Shown here in pieces: positions 1 to 6,315 of a stretch of 9,283 bases of DNA. The notes under the pieces are model-generated. The model searched no databases. It was given only the letters and a program-made list of their open reading frames with translations, and had not been told where the DNA came from. This stretch comes from an uncultured Lachnospiraceae bacterium (GTDB lineage Bacteria; Bacillota_A; Clostridia; Lachnospirales; Lachnospiraceae), in assembly GCA_946630765.1 (NCBI GenBank), contig CAMOZF010000052.1, forward strand, positions 1 to 9,283. Reading direction: 5' to 3'. The translations under genes were made by a program, and so were the position numbers. Numbering within the stretch: position 1 is the stretch's first letter; every line of letters starts with the position of its first letter.

Positions 1-1483
1 AGACATCGAGGCGCATGTCCCGGATGATCTCCGCGCGCTCCAGCGTGTCGATGTCCGAATGCAGATAGCGCACCCGGATGCCTGCCTCGTGCAGATAGTC
101 CGTCAGGTCCTCGGCCATTTTCTTTGTGAGCGTCGTGACGAGCACTTTATTGCCGCTCTTCGTAGTTTTCCGGATCTCCCCGATCAGGTCGTCGATCTGG
201 CCCTTGACGGGGCGCACGTCGATCTTCGGATCCAGAAGGCCCGTCGGCCGGATCACCTGTTCGGTCCGAAGAAGCTCATGCGCTTCCTCGTAGGGGCCGG
301 GCGTCGCCGACACAAACATCAGCTGGTCGATCTTCTCTTCGAATTCGCCGAAGCTGAGCGGACGGTTGTCCATCGCCGAGGGCAGCCGGAAGCCGTAGTC
401 GATCAGGGTCTGCTTCCTGCGGAGGTTTCCGTTGAACATGCCGTTCAGCTGCGGAATCGTCATGTGGCTCTCGTCCACGATGATCAGGAAGTCGTCCGGG
501 AAATAGTCTATCAGTGTATAGGGCGGCGCGCCTGCCGGAAGGCCGGTCAGATACCTCGTATAGTTCTCAATGCCCGAGCAGAAGCCGGTTTCGCGCATCA
601 TTTCGATATCGAACATCGTGCGTTCCTTGATGCGCTGGGCCTCGACAAGCTTGTCGTCCTGCCGGAACTCGGTAATCCGCTCCTGCAGGTCCTTCTCGAT
701 CTCCTGCGTCGCGCGAAGAAGCTTCTCGTGCTCGACGACGTAGTTGCTGGTCGGGAAAAATGCCGCGTGTTCCAGGAAGCTCAGCACCTCACCGGTCAGC
801 GGATCGAACTCGCAGATCCGATCGATCTCGTCGCCGAAAAATTCGACCCGTATCGCCTTTTCACTGGTCTCTGCAGGGAAAATCTCCAGAACGTCTCCGC
901 GAACCCGGAAGGTACCCCTTTTAAACTCCATCTGGGCCCGTTCATACTGGTTCCGGACAAGCTCGTGGATCACCTCGTCCCGGTCCTTGATCATGCCCGG
1001 CCGAAGCGATACGACCATGTTTGCGTAATCCACCGGAGAGCCGAGGCCGTAGATGCAGGACACCGAGGCGACGATGACGACGTCCCTCCGCTCGACAAGC
1101 GACATGGTCGCCGACAGCCGCAGCTTGTCGATCTCCTCGTTGATATCGCTGTCCTTCTCGATATAGGTGTCCGTCTGCGGAATATAGGCTTCCGGCTGAT
1201 AGTAATCGTAGTAAGAGACAAAGTATTCGACGGCGTTCTCCGGAAAGAACTCCTTCATTTCGCTGTACAGCTGCCCGGCAAGCGTCTTATTGTGCGAAAT
1301 GATCAGCGTCGGCTTATTCAGCGCCGCGATCACGTTCGCCATCGTAAAGGTCTTGCCGGAACCGGTGACGCCCAGAAGCGTCTGAAACTGGTTGCCCGCC
1401 TTAAAACCCTTTACAAGCTCCTCGATCGCCTGCGGCTGGTCGCCTGTCGGCTGATATTCACTGTGCAGCACGAAATGATCCAT
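1..1483 (-). CDS. uvrB: UvrABC excinuclease subunit B, N-terminal 494 codons (3' end outside window)
   Basis: UvrB is the DNA-damage-verifying helicase-like subunit of nucleotide excision repair; it is loaded by UvrA and recruits UvrC for incision, in the cytoplasm. The translation starts [20 protein letters not shown]. It shows Walker A GVTGSGKT at residues 38-45, the damage-probing beta-hairpin region [10 protein letters not shown] at 91-100, the [13 protein letters not shown] motif, the DESH box (Asp337), the [12 protein letters not shown] segment and the VSATPGPYE motif. It runs off the left edge in helicase motif V (IIRDMRLDV), so roughly 165 residues of a usual 660 or so are missing. 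The ATG at 1481-1483 is chosen because the family's N-terminus begins there and GGAGG lies 4 bases upstream. It sits 19 bases after the S41 protease gene, so co-transcription is likely. I saw no LexA-type SOS box in that gap or in 3990-4139. Confidence 0.98.
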   Translation of the reverse strand, partial: MDHFVLHSEYQPTGDQPQAIEELVKGFKAGNQFQTLLGVTGSGKTFTMANVIAALNKPTLIISHNKTLAGQLYSEMKEFFPENAVEYFVSYYDYYQPEAYIPQTDTYIEKDSDINEEIDKLRLSATMSLVERRDVVIVASVSCIYGLGSPVDYANMVVSLRPGMIKDRDEVIHELVRNQYERAQMEFKRGTFRVRGDVLEIFPAETSEKAIRVEFFGDEIDRICEFDPLTGEVLSFLEHAAFFPTSNYVVEHEKLLRATQEIEKDLQERITEFRQDDKLVEAQRIKERTMFDIEMMRETGFCSGIENYTRYLTGLPAGAPPYTLIDYFPDDFLIIVDESHMTIPQLNGMFNGNLRRKQTLIDYGFRLPSAMDNRPLSFGEFEEKIDQLMFVSATPGPYEEAHELLRTEQVIRPTGLLDPKIDVRPVKGQIDDLIGEIRKTTKSGNKVLVTTLTKKMAEDLTDYLHEAGIRVRYLHSDIDTLERAEIIRDMRLDV

Positions 1484-1502
1484 CGTTCCTCCATCCGTGT
1501 GT

Positions 1503-2891
1503 TTACTGAATTTGCTCAAGAAGCAGTTCTGTCGCTGCCTCAAGGTCCGGATCGCCTTCCGCGTCCTCCGGCCATTCGACAACCACGTCGGGGGTGATGC
1601 CCGTCTCGTGGATGCAGACCCCGTTCGGGGTGAAATAGCGCGATGTGGTCATCTTGAAGGCACTGCCGTCATTCAGACCGATAATCGACTGCACGATGCC
1701 CTTGCCGAAGGTCTGGGAACCGACAATTGTCGCCTTCTTGTAATCCTGCAGCGCGCCCGTGAAAATCTCCGAGGCGGAGGCTGAGTACCCGTTGACCAGA
1801 ACGGCCATCGGTACGTCCAGAACGCTTGCGGCATCCGAGCGGTACTCCTCACGCTTTCCGTTCTTGTCCTCCGTGTAGGTGATGATGCCCTCGGGAAGCA
1901 TTTCGTCGAGAATGTCCACGACAACGTCCAGGTATCCGCCGCCGTTGTTCCGGATATCCACGATCAGTCCCTTCATGCCCTGTGCCTTCAGGTCATTGAA
2001 GGCCTTCATATACTGGGTGTAGGTAACCTCGTCGAAGCTGTCCATCGAGATGTAGCCGATGTCGTTCTCGAGCATTTCATAGCTCACGGTCTCCACCTCG
2101 ATGCGCGCACGCGTAATGGTCAGATCGAGGTATTTGGACTCCGACGCGCGGTAAACCGTCAGATTCACCGTCGTGCCCTCCTCGCCGCGGATCTTGCTCA
2201 CGACGACATCCAGATCGAGGCCGCTCATCTCCTCGCCCTCGACCTTTGTGATCAGGTCGTCCGCGCGCATGCCGGCGGCATAAGCCGGCGAGGACTCATA
2301 GGGCTTCACGACCCGGACATAGCCGGTCGCCTCGTCCAGCTGGACCAGGACGCCGATGCCGCTGAAGGAACCGCTCATCGACTCCATCAGCTCCTTGTAT
2401 TCCTCAGGCGTGTAATAAACCGTATAAATATCGTTGAGGGAATTCAGATAGCCCTTGAGGATGCCGGATTCATAATCGACATCCGTATCGAAGAGGAAGT
2501 TTTCGTCCACCTTTTCCTGGATCGCGTTGATCTTCCCGATCACCTCCGGCGTGACGATATCGCTCTGCGTCGTCATCCGCTGATATCTGTTAAAGCTTGC
2601 GTACAGAAGCACCGGAAGCAGCATCACAAGGATGCCCGACACAAGGCCGATGACGAAAAAAAGCCCCCGTCTGTGCTTTGTTTCCTTCGGCGGCGTCGCG
2701 CGCGGAATCTGATAGGGATAGGGATTCTGCGCAGGCTGCTGCTGCGCGGCATTCTGCTGAAAATAGCCCTGCTGCGGGTTTCCGGTGCCGCCGTACATCG
2801 TCGGCCGCCGCTCATATATTCCGGCAGCCGAAGGATCGGCTGCCGGACGATTCTGCTCTTGATTCTCTGTATTGTAGTTACGATCTTCCAT
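1503..2891 (-). CDS. Membrane-anchored C-terminal processing peptidase (S41 family, PDZ domain)
   Basis: A serine protease of the CtpA/CtpB type, predicted to act outside the membrane on envelope or secreted proteins. The 462 residues hold a Gln/Pro/Asn-rich cytoplasmic head (about 1-74), one membrane segment (about 76-98), a helical segment, a PDZ domain (about 175-250) and the S41 core. The substrate-strand motif [10 protein letters not shown] lies at 311-320. The nucleophile is Ser372 in YSASASEI; the general base is Lys397 in TFGKG, 25 residues later as in known CtpB-type enzymes; Gln401 completes the usual triad. The core is intact and should be active. The start ATG has only a weak AGGG site 8 bases upstream (plus-strand 2900-2903). 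The gene begins 18 bases after the regulator gene and ends 19 bases before uvrB. The family is clear, but the substrate is unknown; CtpB-like sporulation signalling is one possibility that I cannot test here. Confidence 0.95.
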   Translation of the reverse strand: MEDRNYNTENQEQNRPAADPSAAGIYERRPTMYGGTGNPQQGYFQQNAAQQQPAQNPYPYQIPRATPPKETKHRRGLFFVIGLVSGILVMLLPVLLYASFNRYQRMTTQSDIVTPEVIGKINAIQEKVDENFLFDTDVDYESGILKGYLNSLNDIYTVYYTPEEYKELMESMSGSFSGIGVLVQLDEATGYVRVVKPYESSPAYAAGMRADDLITKVEGEEMSGLDLDVVVSKIRGEEGTTVNLTVYRASESKYLDLTITRARIEVETVSYEMLENDIGYISMDSFDEVTYTQYMKAFNDLKAQGMKGLIVDIRNNGGGYLDVVVDILDEMLPEGIITYTEDKNGKREEYRSDAASVLDVPMAVLVNGYSASASEIFTGALQDYKKATIVGSQTFGKGIVQSIIGLNDGSAFKMTTSRYFTPNGVCIHETGITPDVVVEWPEDAEGDPDLEAATELLLEQIQ

Positions 2892-2909
2892 TACAAATAC
2901 CCTGCTTTA

Positions 2910-3989
2910 TTACTCCTGTGTTTCCATGTAGTGCATGTACTTGACAACCATCAGCGCAATCTTGAAGGTGATCGCGTCATCAAATACCCGAAGGTCGAGG
3001 CCGGTCATTTTCTGCAGCTTGTCCAGCCGGTACACCAGCGTATTCCGGTGGATATAGAGCTGTCTCGAGGTCTCGGATACGTTCAGATTGTTGTCAAAGA
3101 ACTGATTGATCGTCGCCAGCGTCTCTTCGTCGTAGTTCTCCGGCGAATCCCCGTGGAAGATTTCCTCGATGAACATCCGGCACATCGGAAGCGGAAGCTG
3201 GTAGATCAGACGGCCGATGCCGAGTGACGCATAGGAGATCACATTCTGTTCCGGCGTGAAAATCTTTCCGACGCTCAGCGCAAGCTTCGCTTCCTTGTAG
3301 GAATTGCTGACCTTGCGGATCTCGTCAGCGACATTGCCGAAGGCGATCCGGATCTGGCTCATGGCCTCGGTATTCAGATGGTCCGCCATCTCCTGCGCGA
3401 TCTCGAACAGATTTTCCTCGGTCTCGGAGCCCTTCAGCTCCTTCACGAGGATGATATTGCTCTCGTCGATCGGCGTGATGAAGTCATTATCGCTCTCGGA
3501 GAACATCAGCCGCACCGTTTCAAGCGCATTGGTATCGTCCTTCTTTCTCGTCTCGATCAGGAAGGCGACCCGCCGGGAACGCGTGTCGATATGCAGCTTC
3601 TTCGCGCGGTTGTAGATGTCCACGGGGAGCAGATTATCAAGAAGCAGGTTCTTAATAAAATTGTCCTTGTCGAAGCGCTCCTGATGTGCAGCGATCAGCG
3701 CCTCGAGCTGCATCACCGCCATCTGGCCGAGCACCATGTTCTCCTTGCCGGAGGCGCAGGAAAGGATGTATTCCAGACGGTTGCCGTCATTGACACGGAA
3801 ATAGTACTTTCCGTCAAACTCCTGCACTTCCTTGTCGCTCAGAAACTTGAGCACGTTTTTCACATCGTCATTCTTACGGATTCCGCCGGGGGAGATCAGA
3901 ACGCCGTCCATAGTATAGACATTGAACTCACTGCCGGAAATCTCCCGGATACGGAAAAGGGTGTCTTTAATCATCTGATTGGATACCAT
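2910..3989 (-). CDS. PucR/CdaR-type helix-turn-helix transcriptional regulator
   Basis: A predicted cytoplasmic DNA-binding regulator of 359 residues. The C-terminal 60 or so residues carry the PucR-type HTH (about 296-350), with NVSETSRQLYIHRNTLVYRL as the helix-turn-helix and KLQKMTGLDLRVFDDAITF after it; this pattern is typical of the PucR C-terminal domain. The middle (about 130-275), with IRIAFGNV and SYKEAKLAL, matches the GGDEF-like linker domain seen in CdaR/PucR proteins. The N-terminal 100 residues (EFNVYTMDGVLISPGG and following) look like a small ligand-sensing domain that I cannot assign. The ATG at 3987-3989 has a good GAGGTG site about 7 bases upstream. The gene follows the sugar-transport ATPase gene but is separated from it by a strong terminator. 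It is the first gene of the unit that continues into the S41 protease and uvrB genes. The ligand and targets are unknown; carbohydrate metabolism or autoregulation are guesses from family and context. Confidence 0.88.
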   Translation of the reverse strand: MVSNQMIKDTLFRIREISGSEFNVYTMDGVLISPGGIRKNDDVKNVLKFLSDKEVQEFDGKYYFRVNDGNRLEYILSCASGKENMVLGQMAVMQLEALIAAHQERFDKDNFIKNLLLDNLLPVDIYNRAKKLHIDTRSRRVAFLIETRKKDDTNALETVRLMFSESDNDFITPIDESNIILVKELKGSETEENLFEIAQEMADHLNTEAMSQIRIAFGNVADEIRKVSNSYKEAKLALSVGKIFTPEQNVISYASLGIGRLIYQLPLPMCRMFIEEIFHGDSPENYDEETLATINQFFDNNLNVSETSRQLYIHRNTLVYRLDKLQKMTGLDLRVFDDAITFKIALMVVKYMHYMETQE

Positions 3990-3993
3990 CTTT

Positions 3994-4005
3994 ACTCACC
4001 TCACT
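3994..4005 (-). promoter_or_regulatory. Ribosome binding site region of the PucR-type regulator
   Basis: The minus strand reads GAGTGAGGTGAGTAAAG directly before the ATG. GAGGTG lies about 7 bases upstream of the start and supports that ATG over later Met codons such as Met6. Confidence 0.7.
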
Positions 4006-4027
4006 CCTGGAGTTTTAGATATAGCAC

Positions 4028-4056
4028 ATTCTGTCTGTTGCCTGCTTGTCTGTTAA
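4028..4056 (-). promoter_or_regulatory. Candidate sigma-A promoter for the regulator-protease-uvrB unit
   Basis: On the minus strand TTAACA (4051-4056; 5 of 6 to TTGACA) is followed after exactly 17 bases by CAGAAT (4028-4033; 4 of 6 to TATAAT). It lies between the terminator of the upstream ATPase gene and the regulator start codon, where a promoter is needed if the terminator is efficient. The expected transcript start is near 4021, giving a leader of about 30 bases. The -10 match is weak, so this is a proposal only. Confidence 0.4.
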
Positions 4057-4072
4057 TCATACATTATTTTCC

Positions 4073-4117
4073 AAAAAAAATAAAGGGGAATGTGTGATTT
4101 TTTTCACACATTCCCCT
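4073..4117 (-). terminator. Strong intrinsic terminator of the sugar ABC ATPase gene
   Basis: A perfect 14-bp inverted repeat (4084-4097 paired with 4104-4117) encloses a six-base loop. On the minus strand the stem is followed by TTTATTTTTTTT (complement of 4073-4084), the classic U-tract. It begins 22 bases after the ATPase stop codon. The plus-strand side lacks a clean T-tract after the stem, so it works mainly for the minus-strand gene. Confidence 0.93.
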
Positions 4118-4139
4118 GATAAATCAGAAGTTTTTATAA

Positions 4140-5240
4140 TTAGAACAGGGCAATCTCCGTATCCTTGTCAAATGCATGGATGTGATCCATGTTGATAACA
4201 AGCGAAACTTCAGAGCCGGGTCTTGCGGTCGTAGCCGGATCCACACGGGCGGTCATGTTCACATCGCCGAGATCGAAGTACAGGAATACTTCAGCACCCA
4301 GAAGCTCGTAAACACGAACGGTCGAGTTGATGGCGTTCTCCGTTCCCTTCGGAACTTCAGACAGATCTTCCGGACGGAAACCGAAGCAGACTTCCTTGCC
4401 TACATAGCCGCCGTCTTTCAGGATCGCACCCTTGTCAGCCGGGATCTTGATCTTCTCGCCATCGGGAAGAACAAATGCTACGCTGTCGCCGACTGCTTCA
4501 ACCGGGCAGTCGATCAGGTTCATCTGCGGAGAGCCGATGAATCCAGCGACGAACTTGTTGCCGGGGTTGGAGTACAGTACGTTCGGGGAGTCAACCTGCT
4601 GGATGATACCGTCCTTCATAACGACGATACGGGTACCAAGCGTCATAGCCTCGGTCTGGTCATGGGTAACGTAGATGATCGTGGTTCCAAGACGCTGATG
4701 GAGCTTGGAGATCTCAATTCTCATCTGAACACGGAGCTTAGCATCCAGGTTGGAGAGCGGCTCATCCATCAGGAATACCTTGGGCTGACGAACGATTGCA
4801 CGACCCATGGCAACACGCTGTCTCTGACCGCCTGACAGAGCCTTCGGCTTACGATCCAGAAGATGCTCGATGTCGAGGATCTTTGCTGCTTCATGAACGG
4901 CCTTGTCAATTTCAGCCTTCGGAACTTTACGAAGCTTCAGGCCGAATGCCATGTTGTCGTAAACGGACATATGCGGATACAGCGCGTAGTTCTGGAATAC
5001 CATCGCGATATCTCTGTCCTTCGGCTCTACGTCGTTGACGAGCTTGTCGCCGATGTAGCATTCGCCGCCGCTGATTTCCTCAAGACCTGCGATCATACGA
5101 AGTGTCGTAGATTTTCCGCATCCTGAAGGACCGACGAAGATGATGAATTCCTTGTCTTCGATCTCCAGGTTGAAGTCCTTAACAGCGACAAAGCCATTTG
5201 AGTAAACCTTGGTGATGTTTCTTAAAGATAACCCTGCCAT
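4140..5240 (-). CDS. Carbohydrate ABC transporter ATP-binding protein, MsmK/UgpC type
   Basis: The cytoplasmic ATPase that powers ABC importers of sugars and related solutes (CUT1 group). In Bacillota one such ATPase often serves several permease sets. The 366 residues match the usual family length. Visible motifs are Walker A GPSGCGKST (37-45), the Q-loop Gln83 in VFQNYALYPHMSV, signature LSGGQRQR (135-142), Walker B VFLMDE (155-160), D-loop SNLDAKLR and H-loop His193 in THDQTEAM. A C-terminal OB/TOBE-type regulatory domain (about 236-366) holds CFGFRPEDL, typical of MalK-like proteins. The ATG at 5238-5240 has AGGAGG 11 bases upstream. No permease or solute-binding gene lies beside it and it is bracketed by terminators, so it appears to be a stand-alone transcript. 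Its codon choice looks more A/T-ending than that of its neighbours, which may reflect high expression. The type is certain; the exact sugar partners cannot be read from the sequence. Confidence 0.96.
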   Translation of the reverse strand: MAGLSLRNITKVYSNGFVAVKDFNLEIEDKEFIIFVGPSGCGKSTTLRMIAGLEEISGGECYIGDKLVNDVEPKDRDIAMVFQNYALYPHMSVYDNMAFGLKLRKVPKAEIDKAVHEAAKILDIEHLLDRKPKALSGGQRQRVAMGRAIVRQPKVFLMDEPLSNLDAKLRVQMRIEISKLHQRLGTTIIYVTHDQTEAMTLGTRIVVMKDGIIQQVDSPNVLYSNPGNKFVAGFIGSPQMNLIDCPVEAVGDSVAFVLPDGEKIKIPADKGAILKDGGYVGKEVCFGFRPEDLSEVPKGTENAINSTVRVYELLGAEVFLYFDLGDVNMTARVDPATTARPGSEVSLVINMDHIHAFDKDTEIALF

Positions 5241-5387
5241 AATTGTATAATCCTCCTGAAATTATGTGAGTAGATTCCGTAATAAACGGAACACTTTATG
5301 TTGCCTATATCATACTCTTTTCAATAGAAAAAAGCTATATTCTGAATCCACAAACTTTCCGGTTTGATTTTGTATATAATAAACAAA
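5241..5387 (-). promoter_or_regulatory. Upstream region of the sugar ABC ATPase gene: RBS and weak promoter candidate
   Basis: This AT-rich stretch has no coding capacity that I trust. A strong Shine-Dalgarno sequence (AGGAGGA, complement of 5251-5257) sits before the ATPase ATG. The best promoter candidate is TTGAAA (complement of 5319-5324) and CATAAA (complement of 5295-5300) with an 18-base spacer, each with mismatches to consensus. That would place the transcript start near 5288, inside the small inverted repeat listed separately. Confidence 0.45.
5275..5291. repeat. Small inverted repeat in the ATPase gene leader, possible operator
   Basis: TTCCGT (5275-5280) and ACGGAA (5286-5291) form a perfect 6-bp inverted repeat around AATAA. 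It lies between the proposed -10 element and the ribosome binding site of the ABC ATPase gene, a normal place for a repressor operator. It is short enough to be chance. Confidence 0.35.
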
Positions 5388-5424
5388 TGCCTGAAAACGC
5401 GTTCAAAAAATCCGTTTTCAGGCA
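5388..5424 (-). terminator. Intrinsic terminator after the TIM-barrel gene
   Basis: A perfect 12-bp inverted repeat (5388-5399 with 5413-5424) has a 13-base loop, 8 bases past the stop codon of the minus-strand TIM-barrel gene. On the minus strand the stem is followed by the T-rich ATTTGTTTATTATATA. The T-tract is interrupted and the loop is long, so it should be weaker than the terminator at 4073-4117. It would end the glgP to TIM-barrel transcript. Confidence 0.75.
5392..5405. promoter_or_regulatory. cre-like sequence (possible CcpA site)
   Basis: TGAAAACGCGTTCA fits the Gram-positive catabolite-responsive element pattern TGNAANCGNWNNCW at 13 of 14 positions by hand count, with the central CG and the outer TG/CA present. 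It overlaps the left stem and loop of the terminator and lies about 150 bases upstream of the sugar ABC ATPase start codon. CcpA control of such a gene would make sense, but the overlap with a hairpin means the match may be incidental. Confidence 0.35.
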
Positions 5425-5432
5425 CTTTTCTG

Positions 5433-6290
5433 TTATTTATTATTACCAAATACGTCCTGATTTGCTACCGGGCTCGAACGCTTCTCGATGTTCGCGCGGC
5501 GCCTCTCAAGGGCCGCCATCGAGATCTCGATGTCCTCCGCCGCCTCATTTTCATTGAAGCAGCCGACCGTCACCATGTCGCAGTCACGGATCGTCGCCCA
5601 GGAGAAGTTCAGGCCGACAAAGGGCGTCGTGCGTCCGGCAGCCATCGGCTTGATGGTCATGACCGGCTTCTTCGCGTCATGGATAATCTGGTTGACCGTC
5701 TCGATCTCCACCTGCATCAGAAAGCCCATGCAGTTGTAGATCTGAATATAGGTCTGCACGTCGTATTCGTTCGCGTCGCTGTAGGTGATCAGCTCCGGCA
5801 TGTGCGCCGAAAGGCCCGGAATCAGGCCCGCGTCGCGGATCATCGACAGGTAGTCGGGGAGCCGGACGAGCTGGTGAAGGTTCTTGTTGACCAGCTGCTC
5901 CGCGCAGTAATGATGGATCAGGCAGAGCTTCGCGCCGATCGCCGCGCTGTTCTTGATCACCTTCTCGGCTTCGCGCCGCGCTTCGGGGCTGTCATCCACG
6001 TTCATGTGCGGCGTGTCGATCATGATCATGCCTTTTCCGAGCTTGTCCTCGGTCAGCTTCACCGCTTCCACGAGCTGCGGCAGCTGCTGGAAGGGCGCCA
6101 TGATCGTATCGACGCCATGCGCCATGAAGGTCTCAAGCATCGGCGTAATTGACTGACTGGTCGCATGCTTCTGCGTAATCATAGTATCGGCTGCCACCGA
6201 TCTGTGCGACCAGCCGCCGATCCAGTTCGTGCCGATGATCATCCTCGAAAGGGACAATCCGTCAACCTCTGTCCTCGGGAACATTTCCAT
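5433..6290 (-). CDS. Predicted TIM-barrel protein, distantly aldo/keto reductase-like, function unknown
   Basis: A soluble 285-residue protein with no signal peptide or membrane segment. It alternates strand-like and helix-like stretches in a barrel pattern: LSRMIIGTNW (13-23), GVDTIMAP (59-66), GMIMIDTPHM (87-96), GAKLCLIHHY (119-128), GLIPGLSAHM (155-164), FLMQVEI (190-196), VMTIKPMAAGR (210-220) and MVTVGCF (239-245). The last two, with the following ENEAAEDIEISMAAL helix, resemble the C-terminal part of aldo/keto reductases. I could not find the Asp-Tyr-Lys-His tetrad of that family. His95, His126, His127 and His163 could be metal or substrate ligands (inference). The open frame extends further upstream into the preceding gene, but AAAGGAGG lies 8 bases before the ATG at 6288-6290, which fixes the start. 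It lies 25 bases after the LCP gene and is the last gene of that unit. I recognise the look of a conserved uncharacterised family but no function. Confidence 0.82.
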   Translation of the reverse strand: MEMFPRTEVDGLSLSRMIIGTNWIGGWSHRSVAADTMITQKHATSQSITPMLETFMAHGVDTIMAPFQQLPQLVEAVKLTEDKLGKGMIMIDTPHMNVDDSPEARREAEKVIKNSAAIGAKLCLIHHYCAEQLVNKNLHQLVRLPDYLSMIRDAGLIPGLSAHMPELITYSDANEYDVQTYIQIYNCMGFLMQVEIETVNQIIHDAKKPVMTIKPMAAGRTTPFVGLNFSWATIRDCDMVTVGCFNENEAAEDIEISMAALERRRANIEKRSSPVANQDVFGNNK

Positions 6291-6298
6291 GTCCTTTG

Positions 6299-6306
6299 CC
6301 TCCTTT
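6299..6306 (-). promoter_or_regulatory. Start-deciding Shine-Dalgarno site of the TIM-barrel gene
   Basis: The minus strand reads AAAGGAGG, then CAAAGGAC, then ATG at 6290. This near-ideal site lies in the short gap after the LCP stop codon and rules out the longer upstream starts that the open frame allows (up to 6470). Confidence 0.85.
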
Positions 6307-6315
6307 ACATGTATT

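Noticed and set aside
59..1597. A 512-codon open frame on the plus strand
   Set aside because: It lies opposite uvrB, which has unmistakable motifs throughout. The plus-strand translation has no recognisable domain and its composition is that of an antisense shadow in GC-rich coding DNA.
4093..4108. TGTGA-N6-TCACA, identical to the E. coli CRP consensus core
   Set aside because: It is the inner part of the perfect terminator stem followed by a T-tract just after a stop codon. The organism appears to be a Bacillota, where this CRP site is not expected, and the position does not suit a promoter.
5364..5380. TTGATT and a perfect TATAAT on the plus strand
   Set aside because: The spacing is only 5 bases, no good -35 lies 17 bases upstream, and no plus-strand gene follows. 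It is part of the A/T-rich trailer of the minus-strand terminator.
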